A stretch of 64,000 bases of DNA from CAZEHS01 sp964511875 (lineage in GTDB: Bacteria > Bacillota > Clostridia > Peptostreptococcales > Acidaminobacteraceae). The number at the start of each line of letters is the position of its first letter. The stretch's first letter is position 1. The stretch covers positions 19,456-83,455 of the forward strand of contig CAZEHS010000004.1 in assembly GCA_964511875.1 (NCBI GenBank), read 5' to 3'. The notes below the pieces were generated by a model. That model made no database searches. It saw only the letters and a program-made list of their open reading frames with translations, and had not been told where the DNA came from. The position numbers and the translations under genes were made by a program. Below are positions 43,759-53,077 of the stretch, one piece after another.

Positions 43759-45267
43759 ATGAATGAGGTGTTTATCGAGCTGAAGGGAATCACGAAATAT
43801 TTTCCAGGCGTTGTGGCTCTCAAAGACATGTCTTTTCAGATACGACGGGGAGAGGTTCATGGGCTCATTGGTGAAAACGGTGCTGGGAAATCCACTTTGA
43901 TTAAGGTTCTGACCGGTGTGCACAAGCCGGATCTGGGAGATATCCATATCGAAGGAAAGCGGGTTTCACTGTCAAACCCTCATATGGCTCAAAATGAAGG
44001 GATTGGCTGCGTATATCAGGAGCTGAACATCGTACCTGAATTAAGTGTTACAGACAATCTGTTCATCGGTTATTACAAGCAGAAGGGAAAAAGCTTCTTA
44101 CTTGATTATGAAATTATGCATAAGGAAGCGGCAGAACTTATGGATAGTCTGGGCGTTAAACTTGACCCTCGTACGGCATGCGGCAGTCTTGGTATGGGTG
44201 TACAGCAGACAGTTGAGATAGGAAAATCAATACTGCGCAAATCGCGGCTGATTATAATGGATGAACCGACGTCCAGTCTTTCGGAAAATGAAGTCCGCCA
44301 GTTGATGACGACTGTTAGAATGCTTAAAGAGCAAGAAGTAGCAGTGATTTTTGTATCACACAAATTGGAAGAAATCTTTGAGTTGTGCGATGTCGTGACT
44401 GTCATGCGTGACGGTGAGCATGTCAGTACGACGCCGGTGCCTGAAATGACAAAGGAACGCCTAATTTCGGATATGGTAGGCAGAGAGGTTGGCAACCTGT
44501 TTCCGAAACAGATTGCAGCAAAAGGCGAAGAAATGATGAGAGTTGAAAACCTGAATGAACCTGGCGTATTAAGAAATGTCAGCTTCAAAGCTTACGGCGG
44601 TCAGGTTCTGGGCATTGCCGGACTGGTAGGTGCAGGCCGGACTGAAACACTGCAGGCAATTTTCGGCGTGGTGCCATATGAAAGCGGTGATGTATTCATT
44701 CGAGGTAAAAAAACTTCAATCCGACAACCATCGGATGCAATTACGAATAAGATAGCATTCTTAACAGAGGATCGAAAACTGGAAGGTCTTATCCTGAATG
44801 ATTCGGTGAATAACAATATTAATCTGGTAACACTGGATCGTGATAGGATTGGACACTTTTTCATGGATATGAAGAAGCATACAGCTATATCGCAGAATTT
44901 GATCAAAATCCTGCAGATAAAAACACCAGAGTTGCATACGCCCGTTGGAACCCTTTCAGGCGGGAATCAGCAGAAGGTCGTTATCGGCAAATGGGTGAAT
45001 ACAGATGCAGATATCTACTTTCTAGATGAACCGACACGTGGTATTGATGTGGGAGCGAAGGTGGAGGTCTACCGTGTGATGAACGATTTGGCGGCGAAAG
45101 GGAAATGCATAATCATGGTTTCATCAGAGTTGCCTGAAATCCTGGGGATGAGCGACCGTGTGATTGTTATGCGCGGAGGCAGAATCATGGCTGAAATTGA
45201 CCGCGACAGCGCACAGTTCAACCAGGAAGACATTATGAAAGCGGCTTGGGGAGGCACATTGGCATGA
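43759..45267 (+). CDS. Sugar ABC transporter ATPase, double domain (RbsA/MglA-like)
   Basis: ATPase of 502 residues with two nucleotide-binding domains. The first has Walker A GENGAGKST and Walker B IIMDEPTSSL. The second has a degenerate Walker A (GLVGAGRTE), signature TLSGGNQQK and IYFLDEPTRGIDVGAK. This is the usual arrangement in CUT2 importers. It overlaps the permease start by 4 bp. Confidence 0.95.
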   Translation: MNEVFIELKGITKYFPGVVALKDMSFQIRRGEVHGLIGENGAGKSTLIKVLTGVHKPDLGDIHIEGKRVSLSNPHMAQNEGIGCVYQELNIVPELSVTDNLFIGYYKQKGKSFLLDYEIMHKEAAELMDSLGVKLDPRTACGSLGMGVQQTVEIGKSILRKSRLIIMDEPTSSLSENEVRQLMTTVRMLKEQEVAVIFVSHKLEEIFELCDVVTVMRDGEHVSTTPVPEMTKERLISDMVGREVGNLFPKQIAAKGEEMMRVENLNEPGVLRNVSFKAYGGQVLGIAGLVGAGRTETLQAIFGVVPYESGDVFIRGKKTSIRQPSDAITNKIAFLTEDRKLEGLILNDSVNNNINLVTLDRDRIGHFFMDMKKHTAISQNLIKILQIKTPELHTPVGTLSGGNQQKVVIGKWVNTDADIYFLDEPTRGIDVGAKVEVYRVMNDLAAKGKCIIMVSSELPEILGMSDRVIVMRGGRIMAEIDRDSAQFNQEDIMKAAWGGTLA

Positions 45268-46259
45268 AGAATAAAAATTTAAAACAACTGATTGGGAAAT
45301 TAGGCCCAGTGCTGGCCTTAATCATCCTTTGCATTATTTTGGCAGTGGCGACAAATGGGAAATTCATTTCATGGAGCAATATCACAAACCTTTTAAGGCA
45401 AGTACCGATCGTAGCACTGATGGCAGCCGGAATGCTGATTGTAATTCTTACGGGAGGGATCGACCTATCTGCTGGGTCAGTATTGGCGCTTTCAATATGT
45501 GTAATGGGTGTTGCCATGAAGAATTTCGGAATTACAAACCCAATTATTCTTGTTTCCCTGGGTTTGCTAACCGGTCTCGGTTTCGGCCTTATAAACGGAT
45601 TACTGCTCACGAAACTGCATCTCCCGCATCCGTTCATCTCAACTTTGGGTACCAAAGGGATTGCACGCGGACTCGCACTCCTCATTACCGGTGCAACTGC
45701 GATTGGCGGATTTCCAAAACCTGTGTTATATATGGGGATGACCGATATCAATCTGGGAGCGATGAAGATCCCGTTCAGCTTCATTCTGGTGCTTATTACA
45801 TGCATCATGTTCCAAATTTTTCTCGGAAGAACAGCTTTAGGCCGTAAGATATACTCCTTCGGTGGTAACAAAGAGGCTGCAAGACTGGCAGGAATAAATA
45901 CGGATCGTGTACAACTGTTCTGTTATGCCGCTTCAGGATTCATGTGTGCGTTTGCCGGACTGATCTATGTGGGACGGATGAACTCAGCTGTGCCACTTGC
46001 TTCGTTGGAAGGTGACCTTGATGCCATCGCAGCCTGCATAATAGGTGGAGCATCATTCAGTGGAGGAAAGGGAACCATTTGGGGAACCTTAGTGGGCGCA
46101 TTTATGATTACGGTTATCCGGAACGGCTGTAATTTGCTTGGGGTATCGAGTGACTTACAGCAGATTGTTATCGGTACGGTAATCGTCATAGCAGTGTTCA
46201 TAGACGTAGTTCGTGGAAACGTGGAAGCTCGAGCCAAACGTTTGGCGGCAGCAGCTTAA
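45264..46259 (+). CDS. Sugar ABC transporter permease (RbsC-like)
   Basis: Permease of about 331 residues starting at ATG 45264 behind GGGGAGG. It shows VALMAAGMLIVILTGGIDLS, the GGNKEAARLAGI loop and GGASFSGGKGTIWGT. Last gene of the operon; a terminator follows. With the ATPase and binding protein it completes one CUT2 importer, in contrast to the incomplete set at the left edge of the window. Confidence 0.94.
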   Translation: MKNKNLKQLIGKLGPVLALIILCIILAVATNGKFISWSNITNLLRQVPIVALMAAGMLIVILTGGIDLSAGSVLALSICVMGVAMKNFGITNPIILVSLGLLTGLGFGLINGLLLTKLHLPHPFISTLGTKGIARGLALLITGATAIGGFPKPVLYMGMTDINLGAMKIPFSFILVLITCIMFQIFLGRTALGRKIYSFGGNKEAARLAGINTDRVQLFCYAASGFMCAFAGLIYVGRMNSAVPLASLEGDLDAIAACIIGGASFSGGKGTIWGTLVGAFMITVIRNGCNLLGVSSDLQQIVIGTVIVIAVFIDVVRGNVEARAKRLAAAA

Positions 46260-46291
46260 ATCGCCCTTCTCTTTTTTATATTCATATAGTG

Positions 46292-46328
46292 AAAAATCTG
46301 CCGCCCCCCCATCTGCGGTAGATTTTTT
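46292..46328 (+). terminator. Terminator of the dehydrogenase/ABC operon
   Basis: AAAAATCTGCCGC pairs with GCGGTAGATTTTTT around a C-rich loop, 32 bp behind the permease stop. Confidence 0.8.
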
Positions 46329-46329
46329 G

Positions 46330-46570
46330 CGTGGCAGATCCAGTGAGCGTGTAAACGATCTTGAAAAAGGACGCTCACTTGCATGGTATGCTTCCGGTAT
46401 AGAACGATGGGGTAATATGCACTCCCTGGATAGAGCACATGCGTACATTTGTATTTTTTTGAAATCGCCTCAAAAAGCATGGCTCTATCAAAACCCATTT
46501 CACAATACAATTTCTGATACTCATGAGCAATCTGATGTTTATTCATTGATTTGTCCTTTTGTTCTGTCAT
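46330..46570 (-). pseudogene. Fragment of a conserved hypothetical protein
   Basis: Minus-strand frame from ATG 46570 reads HEYQKLYCEMGFDRAMLFEA, then THVLYPGSAYYPIVLY. The first 50 residues resemble the N-terminus of an uncharacterised family that I associate with methyltransferase-like folds (pattern YE-x-LG-x-ERA-LFEA ... VLYPGS). After VLYPGS the similarity is lost, suggesting a frameshift, and the rest runs into the neighbouring terminator. Probably a decayed gene. Confidence 0.4.
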
Positions 46571-46586
46571 TTTTCTTGTAATACTA

Positions 46587-46636
46587 GAAAACTTGGCTTT
46601 TTATGTGCTTGCAGCCGCATAAAAAGCCAAGTTTTT
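46587..46636. terminator. Bidirectional terminator
   Basis: AAAACTTGGCTTTTTATG pairs with CATAAAAAGCCAAGTTTTT around a 12-base loop. It ends the minus-strand X2-domain gene and flanks the gene fragment on the other side. Confidence 0.85.
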
Positions 46637-46647
46637 CTTCAGTCTGT

Positions 46648-48027
46648 TCAATCAATCTCCACTTCGAAATCGATGTCCATATGTTCGCCATTCTCAAACT
46701 GGAAAGTCAATTCTGTATCCCCATCACCAAGGGACTTCAGATAATCGTCAAATAGGGTTACTTTATCACCGGCATTGTTGATGCTGTAGTCTTCGTCTTC
46801 AATCAGCTCTTCATCATCATTCATGATACCCTTGAGGGTGTGCCCATTCAAGATTAAGTCAATGTTGACGTCAGTAACAGCTTCAAGAGAGTCAAAGTCA
46901 GCTTTTTCAGGATTAAGGACTGCGTCTTCCTCGTTATCCTGATCTTCGTCCTCATTTTCGCCCAGTGTGATTTCAAAGTCTTCTTTCACAATGTCCCCAT
47001 CTTTCGCGAATACGAATTCAAGATCGAGTTCTTCATCATCCTGAGCTTTGATATAGTTCTTCAGGATGGTGACCTCATTGCCTGCCACAGTATAATCGGA
47101 GGGTTTCACCAGATCCTGAATCCCCTTGAATTCATAACCGTTGAGGGTCATTGTGACAGTGACGTCATCAACGTCGTCCATAGAAGCAAAAACAATCTCG
47201 TCAGGATGGATCGAGGGCTCATCGGCTTCCTCATCATCCTCCGCGTAATCCAGGATGATCTTGAAGGATTTCAGCACCACGTTGTCCGCATTGTCTTTAA
47301 ATTCGAACGACAGGACAGTTTTCTCAGCCATCAGGTCGCTGATGTACCCTTCTTTGATGGTGACCTTGCTGCCATCCACGGTGTAATCAGTGTTTTTATT
47401 GAGGTCTTTGATCCCTTTAAAAGTAAAATCGTTCAGAGTCATGTTAACCAATACATCCTTAATGTCAGCCGAGTCCTCAAAGGAGACCTTTGACGGCACT
47501 AGTTTCGGTCCGTCTTCAATATCGATCTTGCCGGTTTGGCTGTCATGGCTTACCCTCAGGCCGAAGGTTTCAGCAATGAACCGCAGGGGCACATAGGTAC
47601 GGTTATTGTGCAGGCCCGGTCTGACATCGATGGTTACTGCTTTCTCATCTACAGTCACAACGCCAGTTTTCAAATTGAATACGATGATATTGTCACTGTC
47701 AGGGTGAGTGATTGTGACGGTCATATCTGTGCCGTTCCATGTCACGGTCCCGCCCAAACCTTCAATGATTGCCCGTACTGGAATTAAAGTGCGGCCGCTC
47801 TTGATGACTGGCGGGGAGTCGAATTTGATCTCATGGTCATTCATTCTTACCCGATGCTCATCGATTTCTGTGAAGTCCATTAGCTCATTATCATCGTAGG
47901 AATCAGATGACCTATACCATTCATCATGATTCCTCTGATAACCGTCCTCGTCTGCGAATACTGGAATAGCAAGAGTCAGCAGCAGAACGAAGACCAGAGT
48001 CAGACAAAAGCCCCGTGTTGATTTCAT
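46648..48027 (-). CDS. Exported protein with copper amine oxidase N-terminal-like domain and three X2-like modules
   Basis: Secreted protein of about 459 residues. A signal peptide ends near VFADEDG. A Cu_amine_oxidN1-type domain (residues about 40-170, with IKSGRTLIPVRAIIEGLGGT and NRTYVPLRFIAETFGL) is a common Firmicute cell-surface module without oxidase activity. It is followed by three tandem ~90-residue repeats of the CBM_X2 type, each starting with a SFEDS/FASMDD/DFDSLE strand and containing a LNGY-F/L-KGI core. The linkers are very acidic. ATG 48027 follows GGAGG. The role is probably surface binding or assembly; no catalytic site is visible. Confidence 0.82.
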   Translation of the reverse strand: MKSTRGFCLTLVFVLLLTLAIPVFADEDGYQRNHDEWYRSSDSYDDNELMDFTEIDEHRVRMNDHEIKFDSPPVIKSGRTLIPVRAIIEGLGGTVTWNGTDMTVTITHPDSDNIIVFNLKTGVVTVDEKAVTIDVRPGLHNNRTYVPLRFIAETFGLRVSHDSQTGKIDIEDGPKLVPSKVSFEDSADIKDVLVNMTLNDFTFKGIKDLNKNTDYTVDGSKVTIKEGYISDLMAEKTVLSFEFKDNADNVVLKSFKIILDYAEDDEEADEPSIHPDEIVFASMDDVDDVTVTMTLNGYEFKGIQDLVKPSDYTVAGNEVTILKNYIKAQDDEELDLEFVFAKDGDIVKEDFEITLGENEDEDQDNEEDAVLNPEKADFDSLEAVTDVNIDLILNGHTLKGIMNDDEELIEDEDYSINNAGDKVTLFDDYLKSLGDGDTELTFQFENGEHMDIDFEVEID

Positions 48028-48454
48028 GTTAAGTTCCTCCCTTTTGTGTAGACGTCCAAATGGACGGCAACTACAATGCAATTGTTCTCGCCAAATTATG
48101 CATACCCACTACTGTAAATATGAAACCTGACTTGAGAAGATGAAACACAAACATAATATAACCAGGTTTTGTTTTGGGTTTTTGTTTGTCCTCATTCAAG
48201 ACAAGGTAAATATGTAAATGCAGCACTTGTATAGAAATATCGCCAGGATCAAGTGCATCCGCAGAACGTTGTATATTTTTCCGAAGCACATGATTAGCCT
48301 GTTATTTGCAAAGCGGAGGAAATCGGCCAGTTTATTGCCGAAGAAAATATCGGCGTTTTACAATGTGACTCCATGGTGCCTTTAATCCAGAGTACTGCTG
48401 GTGGATACCGGTCGCCCTTAAAAGATTCCAGTCCTTAAACACTTAATGGGAAGA
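48028..48454. other. Intergenic stretch, possible gene debris
   Basis: Roughly 425 bp without a secure gene. A plus-strand frame near 48310-48400 reads protein-like sequence (EEIGQFIAEENIGVLQCDSM) but has no start signal and soon ends. The right end leads into a sigma-54 promoter. Confidence 0.35.
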
Positions 48455-48470
48455 TGGTATGGAAATTGCA
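48455..48470 (+). promoter_or_regulatory. Sigma-54 promoter of the desulfhydrase-regulator operon
   Basis: TGGTATGGAAATTGCA fits TGGYRYR-N4-TTGCW with GG and GC 10 bp apart. It lies 44 bp before the desulfhydrase start. The downstream operon itself encodes a sigma-54 activator, so autoactivation is possible. Confidence 0.7.
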
Positions 48471-48513
48471 TAACAGTTAAGCGTTCATGAATCTATCACA
48501 CTTGGAGGAAACG

Positions 48514-49506
48514 ATGATACTGCCTGAAAAAATCAGCTTGGCCAACTTGCCGACCCGCATCGATAAGTTTGAGCGACTCACAGAAACACTGGGTGGTCCT
48601 TCTCTGTATATAAAGAGGGATGATCAGACCGGGACGGAAATTTCCGGCAACAAAATCCGCAAATTGGAATTTGCGATAAAAGAAGCACTGGATCAGGGAT
48701 GCGACACTCTGGTCACCTGCGGTGGATTGCAGTCCAACCACGCCCGGGCCACGGCAGCGGCGGCTGCCCGTATGGGTTTAGGATGCGTATTGCTGCTGGC
48801 GTCGGATATTTCGGTGCCTGCACAGGGAAACCTGCTGATGGATCACTTGCTGGGTGCGGAAGTACGGACTGTATCATTTGAGGACTTTGCCCAAAGGCGC
48901 AGTGAAATCATGCAAGGTATCCTGTCGGAGCTGGTTATCAAGGGGAAAAAGGGCTACCTGATTCCTTTGGGAGCATCCAACGGCATAGGCACATTCGGCT
49001 ATTATTCCTGCATGGAGGAAATCGCAGAACAGGAAAAAACACTTGGCTTTCAGTTCGACCGTATCGTTATGGCCGTAGGTTCGGGAGCCACTTATGCCGG
49101 ACTTTTCTATGCCAATCGGGCGATGGGGCGGGATACTTCAATTACTGGGTTTAACATTTCGGCAGATGGAGACTATTTCAGAGAAACAATTTTCGACATC
49201 CTGCAGGAAGCGTTTCAGTACACCGGAGAGCCGGTGACTTGCAGTGCGAAGGATATTGACATCATAGACGGTTATGTCGGCCTGGGATACGCTCTGAACC
49301 AGCCTGCAGAACTGCAGTTTATCAAGGAACTGGCGGCTCTGGAAGGAATAATACTGGATCCTGTCTATACAGGAAAAGCATTCAGGGGCTTAGTGGAGGA
49401 GATTAAGAAGGGGAGCTTCAGAACAGACGAAAAAATCCTGTTCATACACACTGGAGGGCTCTTCGGGGCTTTCTCCAAATTCGCTGAATTCGAAATGGTG
49501 ATATAA
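48514..49506 (+). CDS. D-cysteine desulfhydrase / ACC deaminase-family PLP enzyme
   Basis: Fold type II PLP enzyme of 330 residues. The PLP lysine lies in ISGNKIRKLEF, and the phosphate-binding area in GGLQSNHARATAAAAA; both are hallmark segments of D-cysteine desulfhydrase and ACC deaminase. Within that family the sulfur-amino-acid context favours a C-S lyase producing pyruvate, sulfide and ammonia. ATG 48514 follows TTGGAGG; the upstream ATG 48487 would overlap the leader. It is cotranscribed with the PrpR-type activator 40 bp downstream. Confidence 0.83.
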   Translation: MILPEKISLANLPTRIDKFERLTETLGGPSLYIKRDDQTGTEISGNKIRKLEFAIKEALDQGCDTLVTCGGLQSNHARATAAAAARMGLGCVLLLASDISVPAQGNLLMDHLLGAEVRTVSFEDFAQRRSEIMQGILSELVIKGKKGYLIPLGASNGIGTFGYYSCMEEIAEQEKTLGFQFDRIVMAVGSGATYAGLFYANRAMGRDTSITGFNISADGDYFRETIFDILQEAFQYTGEPVTCSAKDIDIIDGYVGLGYALNQPAELQFIKELAALEGIILDPVYTGKAFRGLVEEIKKGSFRTDEKILFIHTGGLFGAFSKFAEFEMVI

Positions 49507-49546
49507 TTCAAGATACATTCAGAAAGAGGATTATGGAGGCGGCGTC

Positions 49547-51619
49547 ATGAAAAAGAGGATTGCGGTCATAACTTTTCTACATGAAGTCGCCCTGCAGCAT
49601 AAGGCTCAGATTGAGTTGTTGTTAGGAGATTCGGTTGAAATTTCTGTATACGCCTTCGACAGCAACCCAGTGGATGCCAGAATAGAGGCGGATTTGGTCG
49701 TTATCTCCATTTATCCGGTCTATGTGGCAGTGGAGCAATATCTGGAGAAAGAGACCCAGGTGGTCATTGTCAGCACGACGATCACCAGTGAGCAATACGA
49801 CAAAATCATGACGGTACCGGCAGGTGAGAAGGTAATGGTGGTGAATTATTCTCGGGAAATGACGATGGAGTCCTTGGCTCTGTTTAAACATCTGGGAATA
49901 AACCATATAGAAATGCTGCCATATTATCCGGAGATGGAAAGAGTGCCCGATGCAAGAATTGCCATCACACCCGGTGAGGTTAAACACGTGCCAAAAGGAG
50001 TGTCTCAGGTCATAGATATAGGTAACCGGGTGCTGGCTGGCGGTACGTTGGTGGAGATAGCAATCAAGCTGGGTATGGGAACATTGATTCAGACTGCCGC
50101 TTTTGTAAAGCATCTGGAAAGTCTGAAAAGCTATAGTGTAGGCATGCATGAGATCATGGGCCGTACATATGCTTTGGAGGGAGAACTTCAGAGTTTGCTG
50201 GATATTCTGGAGGATGGCATTATTGCAGTCAACCTCCAGGGGTTTGTTCACGGAATGAATAAGCGGGCGGAAGAGATTTTCGATATTTTCCGGGCTGACG
50301 CGATGGAAAAGAATGCGTTGGAGGTTCTGAGGGAAATTCCATTTCAAGCTGTTCTTGAGGATGGGATGCCGATTAAGAATAGACTGATACGTGTTCGGGA
50401 GCAGAATATAAGGGCTACGATCGTACCGGTAAAAGTAGCTGGTTATGTCGGTGGTGCGCTGGCAATGCTGAGGGAATTCTCTCGTGAGGAGAAAGCACAG
50501 CATGAACTGCGGGTGCAACTATTGAACCGTGGCTACAGGGCAAGGTATACCTTCGCGGATATCATTGGGGAATCACCTGAAATGAAAGAACTGAAGGCTG
50601 TTGCAGGGCGCATGGCTCGGGCAGATGGTTCGGTCCTGATCACCGGAGAAAGCGGTACGGGAAAAGAACTCTTTGCTCAAGCCATGCATAATGCTTCGGC
50701 CAGAAGAGACTACCAATTCGTTGCGGTAAACTGCGCTGCCTTGCCGGAAACTTTGCTTGAAAGCGAACTGTTCGGCTACGAGGAAGGCGCATTCACCGGC
50801 GCACGAAAAGGCGGAAAGCCTGGTCTGTTCGAACTGGCCCATCAAGGAACTCTTTTTCTGGATGAGATCGGTGAAATGGCTCCTCATCTTCAATCGCGAT
50901 TACTGCGTGTCCTTCAGGAACGTGAAGTGATGCGCCTTGGAGGTGACCGGGTAATCAAGGTCGATATCCGGTTGATTTCCGCCACAAATGTGGAACTTAT
51001 GTCTCCTGTGCGTTCGGGTAATTTCCGTCGGGATCTTTACTACCGCCTTAACGTGCTGCCCCTTAAAACGATTCCTTTACGCGAGCGGGCCGAGGATATC
51101 CCTGTTTTGGTGAGAGCCATGCAAAAGGAGATGGATTCTGTTTTTCATCTTTCTGAGGATGCACTGGCCTTGTTGCTGGAAAATCCCTGGGAGGGGAACG
51201 TCCGTGAGCTGCGTAACGCGGTGGAATATATGGCGTATCTTGATAAACCGTTGATTCAAGAGCGTGATCTGAAGAATCTGGACCTTCGCCGGAGAGAGAA
51301 TCGGCCTGAAACGGCGGTCTCTGAAAGATTCAACAGCGTGCTCCAGGAACTTTCAGGAGAAGAAGCGGCATTAGGGGCTATCATGAAGGTGCTGATGGAG
51401 GCGTCATTAAGAAATGAGCGGGTAGGCAGACGGTCATTGGTAGAAGGTCCTGAGGGCGTTGCCGCAGGAATTACAGAAAGTCAGTGCCGAAGGATTTTGA
51501 AATTTCTTGAGCAGCATGGAATACTGAAGCTGATGAATGGACGAGGCGGTACTCGTCTGACCCAACGGGGAGTTGCTTTGGGAGAACAAATGAAAAACCG
51601 GGAGAAGCGGGACGAATGA
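49547..51619 (+). CDS. Sigma-54-dependent activator with PrpR N-terminal sensor
   Basis: Regulator of 690 residues: a PrpR_N-type ligand-sensing region (1-190), a PAS domain (about 205-310), a linker, and an AAA+ domain with Walker A GESGTGKE, GAFTGA and Walker B LFLDEIGE. Unlike NtrC it ends not in a Fis helix-turn-helix but in a winged-helix-like domain (ITESQCRRILKFLEQHGI, then LMNGRGGTRLTQRG). PrpR senses a propionate metabolite; here a 2-oxoacid or thiol-derived ligand is plausible. Targets are probably the sigma-54 promoters at 48455 and 51762. Confidence 0.88.
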   Translation: MKKRIAVITFLHEVALQHKAQIELLLGDSVEISVYAFDSNPVDARIEADLVVISIYPVYVAVEQYLEKETQVVIVSTTITSEQYDKIMTVPAGEKVMVVNYSREMTMESLALFKHLGINHIEMLPYYPEMERVPDARIAITPGEVKHVPKGVSQVIDIGNRVLAGGTLVEIAIKLGMGTLIQTAAFVKHLESLKSYSVGMHEIMGRTYALEGELQSLLDILEDGIIAVNLQGFVHGMNKRAEEIFDIFRADAMEKNALEVLREIPFQAVLEDGMPIKNRLIRVREQNIRATIVPVKVAGYVGGALAMLREFSREEKAQHELRVQLLNRGYRARYTFADIIGESPEMKELKAVAGRMARADGSVLITGESGTGKELFAQAMHNASARRDYQFVAVNCAALPETLLESELFGYEEGAFTGARKGGKPGLFELAHQGTLFLDEIGEMAPHLQSRLLRVLQEREVMRLGGDRVIKVDIRLISATNVELMSPVRSGNFRRDLYYRLNVLPLKTIPLRERAEDIPVLVRAMQKEMDSVFHLSEDALALLLENPWEGNVRELRNAVEYMAYLDKPLIQERDLKNLDLRRRENRPETAVSERFNSVLQELSGEEAALGAIMKVLMEASLRNERVGRRSLVEGPEGVAAGITESQCRRILKFLEQHGILKLMNGRGGTRLTQRGVALGEQMKNREKRDE

Positions 51620-51647
51620 ATGTCCCGGTTCTCCCGGTTTTTTTCGA
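51597..51647 (+). terminator. Terminator behind the PrpR-type activator gene
   Basis: AACCGGGAGAAGCGGGAC, formed by the last codons of the gene, pairs with GTCCCGGTTCTCCCGGTT and is followed by TTTTT. It isolates the regulator operon from the next sigma-54 promoter. Confidence 0.85.
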
Positions 51648-51761
51648 AAAAGCGGTTGAACAGCGTGGTTCTGTATGACATTTTCTGTAATTATAATCGT
51701 CATGGGAGCAGAAGCCTTGAAAACAGAGCTACTTCATGAAACTTGTTTTAAAAATTGCATT

Positions 51762-51778
51762 TGGCATGGGGTTTGCGT
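51762..51778 (+). promoter_or_regulatory. Sigma-54 promoter of the malY-led operon
   Basis: TTGGCATGGGGTTTGCG has the -24 GG and -12 GC exactly 10 bp apart and strong flanking consensus. It is 79 bp before the malY-type start. An imperfect dyad (ATGACA...GTCAT, 51676-51702) about 60-85 bp upstream could be the activator site. Confidence 0.85.
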
Positions 51779-51856
51779 ATTTCATAAGGTAGGACGGTAT
51801 AGATTCAGTGTGCCGGAGGTTGAAGAACCTCAATGCCTGGATTAAGGAGGAAGCAC

Positions 51857-53047
51857 ATGTCATTTGATTTTGACAGGATTTATGACCGCAGCACTAACAG
51901 CGCTGCGAAGTTTGAAGAGCTGGAGATGAGGTTCGGCCGTTCTGATCTGATTCCCCTCTGGGTAGCGGATATGGACTTCCCTTCACCGGAGCCTGTGACG
52001 GCGGCTATCATCAGCCGGGCTGAACAGGGTATTTTTGGATACACATCCAGACCTGAGGCATATTATGGAGCGATGATCCGGTGGTATGGAACCCGACATG
52101 ATTGGGACATTGATCCTCGGTGGGTCATTCATAGTCCGGCTGTGGTGATGACTCTCAGCATTCTTGTTGAAAAGATGACGGCGCCTGGCGATGAGATTGT
52201 CATTCAGTCGCCGGTATATAACCCATTTTATGATGTGATACGGGGCAGAGGACGAAAGGTAGTGGAAAACCATCTGATTCGTGATGCTTCAGGGTATGTT
52301 ATGGACTATGAGGACTTGGACAGTAAACTAGCAGGGGCAAAACTGTTCATCCTATGCAATCCCCATAACCCTGTTGGGCGTGTATGGCGTCGGGATGAGC
52401 TATTACGAATCAGTGAGATGTGCCTGAAACACGGAGTCAGGGTTATATCAGATGAAATCCACGCCGATTTCGTATTTGCTCCAAACCGGTTCATTCCCTT
52501 CGCTTCACTTTCGGTAGAGATCAGTGATTTGACCATTACATGTCTTTCGGCGACAAAGACATTCAATATCGCGGGTCTTCAGGCGTCCTTCGTGCTGTTT
52601 CCAAGAAAAGAGGAACGTGACTCGTTCGACCAGGCCTTGGGACTTCTTGATATTCGCCGTAACAACTGTTTCAGTCTTGTTGCCGTTGAAGCTGCTTTCC
52701 TTCATGGCGAGGAGTGGCTGGATGCACTTATGAAGTATCTGGCCGGAAACATCCGCTTTGTACGGGATTATATGGCACGGGAGATTCCTGAAATCATACC
52801 CAATGATCCAGAGGGCACTTATCTTCTTTGGCTTGACTGCAGCGCTTTGGGAATGGATGATGGCGACCTTAGTGCTTTCATGATCAATGAAGCGCGAGTA
52901 GCGATGGGAGCAGGAATAAACTATGGTCCAAACGGCAGCAGATTCATGCGAATGAATGTTGCCTGTTCGAAGCAAGTGCTTCACCAGGCTTTAGAACGCA
53001 TCCGGGATGCCGTTGCAGAAAAACGCGATACCCAGGCCATTCGATGA
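51857..53047 (+). CDS. MalY/PatB-type cystathionine beta-lyase (C-S lyase)
   Basis: Fold type I PLP enzyme of 396 residues with the start SFDFDRIYDRSTNSAAKFEE typical of MalY/PatB, the aspartate region ISDEIHADF and the PLP lysine in LSATKTFNIAGLQ. The family cleaves L-cystathionine, cysteine and related S-conjugates to pyruvate, ammonia and a thiol. ATG 51857 follows AGGAGG, rather than ATG 51833. First gene of a sigma-54-controlled operon for sulfur amino acid breakdown. Confidence 0.88.
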   Translation: MSFDFDRIYDRSTNSAAKFEELEMRFGRSDLIPLWVADMDFPSPEPVTAAIISRAEQGIFGYTSRPEAYYGAMIRWYGTRHDWDIDPRWVIHSPAVVMTLSILVEKMTAPGDEIVIQSPVYNPFYDVIRGRGRKVVENHLIRDASGYVMDYEDLDSKLAGAKLFILCNPHNPVGRVWRRDELLRISEMCLKHGVRVISDEIHADFVFAPNRFIPFASLSVEISDLTITCLSATKTFNIAGLQASFVLFPRKEERDSFDQALGLLDIRRNNCFSLVAVEAAFLHGEEWLDALMKYLAGNIRFVRDYMAREIPEIIPNDPEGTYLLWLDCSALGMDDGDLSAFMINEARVAMGAGINYGPNGSRFMRMNVACSKQVLHQALERIRDAVAEKRDTQAIR

Positions 53048-53077
53048 CACATCAAAAATCTGAAAGGCGGTAAAGGA

